This document shows, one piece after another, positions 56,638 through 64,000 of a DNA stretch of 64,000 bases. This DNA is from Schlegelella_A sp963778525 (GTDB lineage: Bacteria > Pseudomonadota > Gammaproteobacteria > Burkholderiales > Burkholderiaceae_C): positions 744,001 to 808,000 of the forward strand of contig CAVZUJ010000001.1 in assembly GCA_963778525.1 (NCBI GenBank), written 5' to 3'. Position 1 is the first letter of the stretch. The number at the start of each line of letters is the position of its first letter. Under the pieces are notes generated by a model. That model made no database searches, was not told the DNA's origin, and was given only the letters and a program-made list of their open reading frames with translations. Both the position numbers and the translations under genes were made by a program.

Positions 56638-56677
56638 GGAGCCACGGCCAGGCGCCGGCTTCGGCCGCGCCCGGGAT

Positions 56678-57457
56678 TCAGTGCTCGCGCAACTGGGTCA
56701 TCGCCAGCACCACGATGGCCAGCCCGGCGGCCAGCCAGAAGAGCTGCGCCGCCGTTTCCTTCAGCGTCAGGCGATGCTGAAGCTGCGGGATGAGGTCGGC
56801 CACCGACACGTAGATGAAGCTGCTCGACGCGACGACGAGCAGGTAGGGAAACAGCTGCTGCCACGGCCCGACGATGAAGTAGCCGATGACCCCGCCGACG
56901 ACCGCCGCAAAGCCCGAGAAGGCGTTGAAGAACAGCGCGCGGCCGCGCGAGAAGCCGGCGTTGAGCAGCACGATGTAGTCGCCGACCTCCTGCGGAATCT
57001 CGTGCGCGATGATCGCCAGCGCGGTGACCGTGCCGACCCGGGTGTCGGCGAGAAAGGCGGCGGCGATGATGATGCCGTCGCAGAAGTTGTGGATGCTGTC
57101 CCCGAGGATGACGCTCCAGCCGCCGCGTCCGGCCTGCTGCCGGTCGAAGCCGTGGTGATGGTGATGCTCGTCGCCTTCATGGTGATGGCTGTGCCGATAG
57201 AGCTCGGCCTTCTCGAGCAGGAAGAAGAACATCAGGCCGGCGAGCAGCGTGCCGAACAGCGCCTGCGGGCTGGCGGTCTTGCTCTCGAAGGCTTCGGGCA
57301 GGATGTCGAGCAGCGCGGTTGCCAGCAGCACGCCGGTCGACAGGCTGACCAGGTGCTGGACGATGCGCGACAGCAGCGAGACGCTGAGGCTCGCGGCGAC
57401 GGCGACCGAGAGAATGCCGCCCGCAAGCGTCGCGAGAACGATCCACGTGAGCGTCAT
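56678..57457 (-). CDS. ZIP family metal transporter
   Basis: 259 residues, eight predicted helices. A His-rich loop HSHHHEGDEHHHHHGFD lies near 107-123. The metal-binding helices are GDSIHNFCDGIIIAAAF (HN-x-x-DG-x) and ALAIIAHEIPQEVGDYIVLLNAG (HE-x-P-x-E), the zupT/ZIP signatures. It probably takes up zinc or related divalent metals. ATG 57457 is the first Met of the conserved part; it is convergent with the stress-protein gene. Confidence 0.94.
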   Translation of the reverse strand: MTLTWIVLATLAGGILSVAVAASLSVSLLSRIVQHLVSLSTGVLLATALLDILPEAFESKTASPQALFGTLLAGLMFFFLLEKAELYRHSHHHEGDEHHHHHGFDRQQAGRGGWSVILGDSIHNFCDGIIIAAAFLADTRVGTVTALAIIAHEIPQEVGDYIVLLNAGFSRGRALFFNAFSGFAAVVGGVIGYFIVGPWQQLFPYLLVVASSSFIYVSVADLIPQLQHRLTLKETAAQLFWLAAGLAIVVLAMTQLREH

Positions 57458-57569
57458 GCCATGTGCAGCGAGGCTGCGTTCCTGTGATCGTTCGGGGGAA
57501 CGCATTCTAGGAACTCCGCGCGCCCGGGGTGTCGCCGCGCCTTCATCTGCAGCCGCGACAATGCGCCTC

Positions 57570-59109
57570 ATGGACGTCGCCTTGTTGTCGTCGCGCGATG
57601 AAACCGAGCCGCGCTGGCCCGGCCAGCTCGCCGCCATCGACATGGGCTCGAACAGCTTTCGCCTCGAGATCGGCCAGCACGCCGGCGAGCGCTATCGGCG
57701 CATCGACTACCTGAAGGAAACGGTGCGCCTGGGCGCCGGCCTCGACGCCGCCGGCTTTCTTGGCGACGACGCGGCGGCGCGCGGCCTCGACTGCCTGGCC
57801 CGCTTCGCGCGTCGCCTCGAAGGCTTCGCGCCGAACCAGGTGCGCGCGGTGGCGACGCAGACCTTGCGCGAAGCGAAGAATCGCGATGCCTTCCTGGCAC
57901 GCGCGCAGACCGTGCTCGGCCGTCCGATAGAAATCATTTCCGGCCGCGAAGAGGCGCGCCTCATCTACGCCGGCGTGGCGCGCCTGCAGCCCTCGGAAGT
58001 GCCGCGCCTGGTCATCGACATCGGCGGTCGCTCGACGGAGATGATCCTGGGGCGTGGCACCCGACCGCAGCAGGCCGAGTCGTTCCAGGTCGGCAGCGTC
58101 AGCCTGTCGATGAAATATTTCCCCGACGGCCGCTTCAACGAGCGCGCCTTTCGCGATGCCCAGGTCGCCGCCGGTGCCGAGCTCGAAGAGGCCCTCGGGC
58201 CGTTCGCGCCGCGCCACTGGCGCGAGGCGCTCGGCTCATCGGGCACGGTCGGCGCGGTCTCGCACGTGCTCGCGGCAAGCGGCATCAGCGATGGCCGCGT
58301 CACCCCGGCCGGGCTGCGCTGGCTGATGGAACGCTGCCTCGAAGCCGGCAGCGCGGAGCGACTCGTCGTCCCGGGCCTGAAGGACGACCGGCGCGCCGTC
58401 ATCGGCGGCGGTCTGGCGATCCTCTATACGCTGGCCGCCAATTTCGGCATCGACGAATTGCGGCCGGCGCGCGGCGCCTTGCGCCAGGGCGTGATCTTCG
58501 ACCTGGCGGCGCGCCATGCGGCCGAGCGGGTCGCGGCGGCGAGCGGCGAAGACATCCGCGAAGGCTCGGTGCGCGAACTGCAGCGCCGCTTCATGGTCGA
58601 CACCGCCCAAGCCACTCGCGTCTCCGGCGTGGCCGCGGCGCTGCTTGCAGGCGTGCAGCCGCGGCCGAACGCCGAATTGCGGCGCGAGCTGCGCTGGGCC
58701 GCCGCGCTGCACGAGATCGGCATGATGATCTCGCATCACGACCATCACCGGCACAGCGCGTATGTGCTCGCGCATGCCGACGCGGCCGGGCTTTTCGCAG
58801 AGCCAGCTGCGCCGCATCGGCGAGCTGGTGCTGGGTCAGCGCGGCGGCCTGCGCAAGCTCGAAGCCCAGCTCTCGGAGCGCGCCTTCGCGCTGCATCTGC
58901 TGTGTCTCCGGCTGGCGGTCATCGTCTGCCATGCCCGCGACGACGTCGATGCGGGCGCCATCACGCTTGCTGCCGACGGCCAGCCGCCGGCGGTGACCGT
59001 CAAGGCGGCCTGGGCCGAATCGCATCCGCGCGCCCTGCACCTGCTGCGCGAGGAGATCGAGGCCTGGACCAAGGCCGGCCTGCTGCTGCCGACGCTCGCC
59101 CTGGCCTGA
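57570..59109 (+). CDS. ppx: Ppx/GppA exopolyphosphatase, frameshifted
   Basis: AAIDMGSNSFRLEIGQ near 19-34, VRAVATQTLREAKN, GREEARLIYAGV, LVIDIGGRSTEMILG and FQVGSVSLSMKYF are the family's phosphate-binding motifs. An HD-like C-terminal domain begins WAAALHEIGMMISHHDHHRHSAYVLAHADAAG. At about 58790 GCCGGGCTTTT shifts the frame; the continuation FSQSQLRRIGELVLGQRGGLRKL...LLLPTLALA is in the next frame to 59109. Deleting one G restores it. It hydrolyses polyphosphate or pppGpp and is convergent with ppk1. Confidence 0.9.
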
Positions 59110-59110
59110 G

Positions 59111-61648
59111 TCAGAGGCAGTCGGGCGACTGCACGGCCTGCAGCACGACCTGGTTCTCGTCGTCGCGCGGGCGATGCCGAATCCACCAGACCGCCGCCTT
59201 GCGAATCGACCATGGCTGCGCGACTCCGGTGAGCGCCAGCGCGGCGGCCAGGCCCAGCGTCGGCTGATGCCCGACGATCAGCACCGGCTCGCTGGCATCG
59301 GGCCAGCGTGCGACGTGCAGCACTTCTTCGGCGCTCGCGCCGGGCGCCAGCTCGGCGACGGTGCGGACCTTGCGGCCCAGCGTCTTGGCCGTCTGCTGGC
59401 AGCGCACGGCCGGGCTGACCAGGATGCGGGTCGAATGCGCGAGGCGCCGGTTCAGCCATTCGGCCATGCGCTCGGCCTGCCGCTCGCCCTTGGCGGTGAG
59501 CGGTCGCAGCAGGTCGTCCTGGCCCTCGCCTTCGAGTGCCGCGTCGGCATGGCGCCAGAAGATCAGGTCCATCAGCGCGCGAGTCGAATAGCGGCGCATC
59601 AACGCTTGCTGCGCCGATTCGCCGGCCAGGGCGCGCTCGTCGGGCGCCGCGCTGTAGCTGCCGTCGGGGCGAAGCGTCCAGGCGTCGAGGCCGTCGAACA
59701 GATAGGGCACGAGGCACTCGTCGATGAGACGCTGGCGCAGCCTGCCATCGCGCACCGGCCAGGCCACTTCGACGCGGCCGTACATGTTGCGTCCCATCCA
59801 GTCGGCGCTCGACAGGAACAGCGCCTCGTCGTCGTCGCCGTGGCCCCAGCGGAAGTAGGCCAGGCGTGAATGCTCGAGGAAGCGTCCGACGATGGAGCGC
59901 ACGCGGATGCCGTCGGTCGAACCTGGGATGCCGGGCCTCAGCATGCAGGCGCCGCGCACGATGAGATCGATCGCGGCGCCGGCCCGGGCCGCGGCGATCA
60001 GGGCCTCGATCAGCGGCACGTCGGTCAGGGCGTTGATCTTCACGATGATGCGCGCCGGCAAGCCGGCCGCCGCGGCCGCGGCGACGCGGCCCACCTGCGC
60101 CAGCATCTGCTTGTGCAGCGTGAACGGTGCCTGCAGCATGGCGCGCAGCGGCCGCGTCCGGCCCAGGCTGGCGAGCTGCTGGAACACCGCATCGGCATCG
60201 GCGGTGAGATCGGCGTCGGCCGTGAAGTGGCCGATGTCGGTGTAGAGCAGCGCCGTCTTCGGGTTGTAGTTGCCGGTCGACAGATGGGCGTAGCGCTTGA
60301 GGCGATCGTCTTCGCGTCGCGTCACCAGCAGCAGCTTGGCGTGCGTCTTCAGGCCGACCACGCCGTACACCACCTGCGCGCCGACGGCTTCGAGCCGCTC
60401 GGCCCAGTTGATGTTGGCCTCTTCGTCGAAGCGCGCCTGCAGCTCGACCACGGCCATCACTTCCTTGCCGCGCCGCGCCGCCTCGATCAGCAGGTCCATC
60501 AGCGGCGATTCGCTGCCGGTGCGATAGATCGTGAGCTTGATCGCCAGCACGGTCGGGTCGTAGACGGCCTCGCGCAGGAACTGCACGACCGGCTCGAAGG
60601 ATTCGAACGGCTGGTGCAGCAGCAGGTCGCCGGTGCGGATGCGATCGAACATCGACTGCTGCCGGCGCAGGCTCGCCGGCCAGGCCGGCTCGAACGGCGC
60701 GAAGCGCAGGGCCGGAGCGTCGGCCAGATCGATGAGCTCGTTCATGCGCACGAGATTGACCGGTCCGTTGACCTTGTAGAGCGCCGACTCGCCGAGATTG
60801 AACTGGCGCAGCAGGAACTCCGAGAGCTCGGCCGGGCAGGTGTTGACGACCTCGAGCCGCACCGCCTGGCCGAAGTGGCGCGTCGTCAGGCTGGAGCGCA
60901 GGGCCTGGCGCAGGTTGCTGACGTCGGCATCGACCTCGAGGTCGGAGTCGCGCGTGATGCGGAATTGCGAGAAGGCCTCGACCTCGCGGCCCGGAAAGAG
61001 CTCGCCGAGATGGGCCCGGATGACGCTGGTGAGCAGCACGAAGGCCTGGCCCCGGCCTTCGTCCGGCAGCTTGATGACGCGCGGCAGGACGCGCGGCACC
61101 TTGACGATGGCCACCGTGTTGCGCCGGCCGAAAGCGTCCTTGCCGGCGAGTCGGGCGATGAAGTTGAGCGACTTGTTCGCGACCTGCGGAAACGGATGCG
61201 ACGGATCGAGACCGACCGGCACCAGGAGCGGCCGGACCTCGGTCTCGAAGAAGCGCTCGACCCAGCGCCGCTCGCTTTCGTTGCGGTCGGCATGGTTGAC
61301 GATGCGAATGCCGTTCGCCACGAGCGCCGGCATGACCTCGTCGTTGAAGACCGCGTACTGCTCGCCGATCAAGGCATGCACGTCGGCGGCGAGCGCGTCG
61401 ATATCGGCGCTCCCGACGCCGGTGCCCGGGCGCCTCGATGCTTCCAGGCTGTCGGCAAACCGAACTTCGAAGAACTCGTCGAGATTCGACGAGACGATGC
61501 AGACGTAGCGCAGCCGCTCGAGCAAGGGCACATCCTCGCGCCGTGCCTGGGCGAGAACGCGGCGGTTGAATTCGAGGATCGCGCTTTCGCGATTCAGCAG
61601 GGGAGGCACGGCCGCGGTCGCGGGCGCATCTCCGTCGGGCTCCGTCAT
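59111..61648 (-). CDS. ppk1: polyphosphate kinase PPK1 fused to SixA-like phosphohistidine phosphatase
   Basis: 845 residues. PPK1 occupies about 1-688: LLNRESAILEFNRRVLAQARREDVPLLERLRYVCIVSSNLDEFF, TIYRTGSESPLMDLLIEAARRGKEV and GLKTHAKLLLVTRRE with the phosphorylated His. From about 697 a SixA-like domain follows (MDLIFWRHADAALEGEGQDDLLRPLTAKGERQAERMAEWL, then VSPAVRCQQTAKTL, VGHQPTLG). The join reads RRYSTRALMDLIF. In another frame PPK1 would end at a TGA overlapping the SixA ATG (CGCTGATGG), so two genes joined by one indel are possible. Confidence 0.92.
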   Translation of the reverse strand: MTEPDGDAPATAAVPPLLNRESAILEFNRRVLAQARREDVPLLERLRYVCIVSSNLDEFFEVRFADSLEASRRPGTGVGSADIDALAADVHALIGEQYAVFNDEVMPALVANGIRIVNHADRNESERRWVERFFETEVRPLLVPVGLDPSHPFPQVANKSLNFIARLAGKDAFGRRNTVAIVKVPRVLPRVIKLPDEGRGQAFVLLTSVIRAHLGELFPGREVEAFSQFRITRDSDLEVDADVSNLRQALRSSLTTRHFGQAVRLEVVNTCPAELSEFLLRQFNLGESALYKVNGPVNLVRMNELIDLADAPALRFAPFEPAWPASLRRQQSMFDRIRTGDLLLHQPFESFEPVVQFLREAVYDPTVLAIKLTIYRTGSESPLMDLLIEAARRGKEVMAVVELQARFDEEANINWAERLEAVGAQVVYGVVGLKTHAKLLLVTRREDDRLKRYAHLSTGNYNPKTALLYTDIGHFTADADLTADADAVFQQLASLGRTRPLRAMLQAPFTLHKQMLAQVGRVAAAAAAGLPARIIVKINALTDVPLIEALIAAARAGAAIDLIVRGACMLRPGIPGSTDGIRVRSIVGRFLEHSRLAYFRWGHGDDDEALFLSSADWMGRNMYGRVEVAWPVRDGRLRQRLIDECLVPYLFDGLDAWTLRPDGSYSAAPDERALAGESAQQALMRRYSTRALMDLIFWRHADAALEGEGQDDLLRPLTAKGERQAERMAEWLNRRLAHSTRILVSPAVRCQQTAKTLGRKVRTVAELAPGASAEEVLHVARWPDASEPVLIVGHQPTLGLAAALALTGVAQPWSIRKAAVWWIRHRPRDDENQVVLQAVQSPDCL

Positions 61649-61737
61649 GGAGCCAGTCTACGCAGGAATTGCGACAGACGGATGACGCGAGTCGAGGCGC
61701 GCCGCCGACGCGGCGGCGGCGCGGGCCTCGGCGGCGG

Positions 61738-62961
61738 CTATTTCGCGTCGGTGCTGATCAGGTCGCCGAAGCTCTGCCAGAGCGTGCCGGTGAAGCGCGC
61801 CAGCTGGCCCTGCTCGATCGGCGAGAAATCGGTCGGGCCGGTGTTGACGGTCATGCCGGTGAGCAGGAGCGGCAGCTTGATGTTCTTCAGGTTCGCCGCC
61901 TGCTTCATCACGTTCTCGCGCGTCAGGTCGTTGCCGCATTGCTTCAGGATCTGCACCATCAGCTGCGCCGCAAGGTAGCCGTACACGTTCGACGCGTCCT
62001 TCGGGTCGCCGTCACGGTAGTACTTGCCCATGAAGCCGCGCCATTCGAGCATGGCCGCGTCGTCCTTCCACTGCGGGTCGTTCGGGTCCTTGTAGTACTG
62101 CAGCGTCAGCAGGCCCGTCGATTTGTCGAGGCCGACCGGCGTCAGCACCGAGCCGACCGAGGCGCCGACGTTGTTGATGATCTGCAGCGGCTTCCAGCCC
62201 GAGTCGTAGGCCTTCCTGATCGACTGCGCCGAGAACTTCGGCGTCGAGATGTTGATGAAGGTGTCGGCACCCGATCCTTGCAGGCTGAGCACTTGCGAGT
62301 CGACCGTTGGATCCGTCACTTCATAGCTCTGCTGGGCGACGACCATCTTGGCGTGAGCTGTGCCGAGGCCGTCCATCACGCCCTTCAGCAGGTCTTTGCC
62401 GAAGTCGTCGTTCTGGTAGAGGATCGCGATCTTCGCGTTCGGCTTGGTCCTGATCAGGTACTTGGCGTAGATCTGCCCTTCGGACTGGTAGCTCAGGTTG
62501 AAGCCCATGGTCCACGGGTAGTGCTCCGGATCGGCCCACTTCGTCGCGCCCGTGGCGAGCAGCAGGTGCGGCACCTTCTTGGCGTTGACGTACTTCTGGA
62601 TCGCCGAGTTGCTCGGCGTGCCGAGCGTCTGGAACAGTGCCAGCACCTGGTCCTGCTCGACGAGACGGCGTACCTGCTCGACGGCCTTCGGCGGGCTGTA
62701 GCCGTCGTCGAGGCTGATCAGGTTGATCTTGCGGCCATTGACGCCGCCGGCGTCGTTGATCATCTTGAAGTAGGCCTCTTCGACCTTGCCGATGGTCGCG
62801 TAGGCCGAGGCCGGCCCGCTGTAGGGCATGGTCTGGCCGAGCTTGATCTCGGTGTCGGAAGCGCCGGGGCCGTACTTGCCGGCGGCGTGGGCGGCGGTTC
62901 CGGCGGCCAGTGCTGCAGCGGCGACGCTGCCGAGCGCCAGGCGGAGAAAAGTTCGCTTCAT
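61738..62961 (-). CDS. branched-chain amino acid ABC transporter substrate-binding protein
   Basis: 407 residues from ATG 62961. Signal peptide MKRTFLRLALGSVAAAALAAGTAAHA. The mature start GASDTEIKLGQTMPYSGPASAYATIGKVEEAYFKMINDAGGVNGRKINLISLDDGYSPPKAVEQVRRLVE is a clear Peripla_BP_6/LivK-type protein. A long C-terminal GMTVNTGPTDFSPIEQGQLARF matches members that bind amides or aromatic compounds as well as amino acids. It lies downstream of the LivM permease. Confidence 0.94.
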   Translation of the reverse strand: MKRTFLRLALGSVAAAALAAGTAAHAAGKYGPGASDTEIKLGQTMPYSGPASAYATIGKVEEAYFKMINDAGGVNGRKINLISLDDGYSPPKAVEQVRRLVEQDQVLALFQTLGTPSNSAIQKYVNAKKVPHLLLATGATKWADPEHYPWTMGFNLSYQSEGQIYAKYLIRTKPNAKIAILYQNDDFGKDLLKGVMDGLGTAHAKMVVAQQSYEVTDPTVDSQVLSLQGSGADTFINISTPKFSAQSIRKAYDSGWKPLQIINNVGASVGSVLTPVGLDKSTGLLTLQYYKDPNDPQWKDDAAMLEWRGFMGKYYRDGDPKDASNVYGYLAAQLMVQILKQCGNDLTRENVMKQAANLKNIKLPLLLTGMTVNTGPTDFSPIEQGQLARFTGTLWQSFGDLISTDAK

Positions 62962-63023
62962 ATCTCGCTCCAGAAGGTTGAGGACGATGGGAAAGCGTCG
63001 CGCGCGGCCGATCGGTCGGCCGT

Positions 63024-63990
63024 TCAACGCGCCGGCCTGCGCCGCCACTTCATCCGCAGGAGGCGAATGAAACCGGCGACGCCTGTCGGCATGACGTACA
63101 TGAAGGCGATCAGGATCACGCCGTAGATGGCCCAGGGCGCGGCCTTCGACAGCTTGTCGGCGATGTTGGGAACGAACTGGATGAACAGCGCGCCATAGAA
63201 CGCTCCGGAAATCGATGCCAGGCCGCCGACCACGACGCCGACCACGAATGTGATCGACAGGAAGAACGTGAACGAGTCCGGTGCCACGAACTGGATCGCG
63301 ATCGCTCCGAGCGCTCCGGCCACGCCGGTGTAGAGCGCCGAGACGCCGAAGGTCGTCGACTTGACGAGCGCAGTATTGACCCCCATCGCCTGCGCGGCAA
63401 TGGGCTGATCCCTGATGGCGATCATGGCCCGGCCGATCCGGCCCGCGCAGCAGGTTCCAGGCGACGACGAACAGCACGACCACCCAGGCGAGGGTGAAGA
63501 AGTAGAGCCACTGGTCCTGGTCGAGCGCAATCCACGCTGGCGGATCGGGTTTGAGGATGACGATGCCCTGCACGCCGCCGGTCCATTCCTCGATGCTCTT
63601 GTGCTTGAGTATCTGCGGCAAGGCGACGCCGAGCGCGAGAGTGGCCAGGGCAAGGTAGAGGCCTTCGAGACGAAGGGCCGGCAGCCCGAACAGGAAGCCG
63701 GCGACACCGCAGACCGCGCCGGCGATCGGGATCGTCGCCCAGTACGGCATGCCGGCCTTGTCCATCAGGATCGCCGCCGTGTAGGCGCCGATCGCATAGA
63801 ACGCGCCGTGACCGAGCGAGATCTGGCCGTTGAAGCCGGTGAGCATGTTGAGCCCGAGCAAGGCGATCGCGTAGACCAGCACCAGGGTCAGCTGGAACAC
63901 GTGGTAGTTGCCGAGCACGAACGGCAGCACGCAGGCGACGGCGAACGCGAGCACCGGCACGACCAGGCGGCGCCGCTCGAACCCCTTCAC
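63024..63990 (-). CDS. livM: LivM-type ABC transporter permease, frameshifted, near window edge
   Basis: The frame beginning at GTG 63990 encodes VFQLTLVLVYAIALLGLNMLTGFNGQISLGHGAFYAIGAYTAA, the LivM signature, through AWNLLRG near 63455. The continuation RIGRAMIAIRDQPIAAQAMGVNTALVKSTTFGVSALYTGVAGAL...IRLLRMKWRRRPAR is in another frame, ending at 63024. An extra G in GCGGGCCGG explains the shift. The true start may lie beyond the window. It forms the membrane part of the system with the binding protein downstream. Confidence 0.88.
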
Positions 63991-64000
63991 CGGGCCCGGC

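Noticed and set aside
59870..61978. 702-codon + strand frame
   Set aside because: It is antisense to ppk1; no motif support.
1..64000. tRNA or rRNA genes
   Set aside because: I looked for tRNA-like clover-leaf ends and conserved rRNA stretches and saw none; a dedicated scan would be needed to exclude them fully.

Overview
This 64 kb window is high-GC DNA from a betaproteobacterium, most likely Burkholderiales. That placement rests on the xseB-ispA-dxs-folE2 block, the lolCD/recJ block and the ppk1/sixA/ppx neighbourhood; it is inferred from gene content and not tested.

Region A (1 to about 11.5 kb) is part of a chromosomal integron cassette array. It holds small, mostly single-gene units on the + strand, separated by attC recombination sites of one family. 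A site begins with RYYYAAC (usually GCCTAAC, GTCTAAC or ACCTAAC), continues with CCCTCCATCGAGCGGAC and a central hairpin, and ends CCGCTCATGTCGAAC-GTTAGGC. The stop codon of the cassette gene often lies inside the first core (R''). Cargo includes GNAT acetyltransferases, a VOC protein, MAPEG-like membrane proteins, DUF2867, DUF1992, DUF2845, a TfoX N-terminal domain, a methyltransferase-like membrane protein and a chloramphenicol-phosphotransferase-like kinase. No integrase gene is present; the cassette orientation puts intI to the left of base 1.

Region B (about 11.5 to 28 kb) looks like the old, decaying end of the same array. Small + strand genes of the same kind continue (cupins, VOC, GFA, GNAT, DUF1330, MAPEG), but the attC sites become truncated or mutated and finally vestigial. 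Its first gene, at 11,622, is a 78-residue DfrB (R67-type) dihydrofolate reductase with all the known active-site residues, a family known for trimethoprim resistance. Region C (28 to 37.7 kb) carries more small + strand genes (three LysE-family exporters, isochorismatase-like, cysteine-dioxygenase-like, DUF805, DUF4345, DUF488, DUF4019) without clear attC sites. From base 93 to 37,735 only one recognised gene is on the - strand.

Region D (37.7 to 64 kb) is conserved chromosome: LolC/LolD lipoprotein export; a phosphoglycerate-mutase-like protein with RecJ; an ABC transporter whose permease is fused to an M1 peptidase; a PHP-domain nuclease; a Sua5/YrdC protein; an SPFH protein with a ribbon-helix-helix protein behind a perfect palindrome; FolE2; Dxs, IspA and XseB of isoprenoid synthesis; a Rieske oxygenase; a sulfurtransferase; a universal stress protein; a ZIP transporter; Ppx and PPK1 of polyphosphate turnover; and a branched-chain amino acid ABC system cut by the right edge.

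Several conserved genes (folE2, xseB, the sulfurtransferase, ppx, livM, perhaps ppk1/sixA) carry single-base frameshifts, several of them at short G or C runs. Sequencing error is therefore a real possibility, and frameshifts in the cassette region should be read with the same caution.
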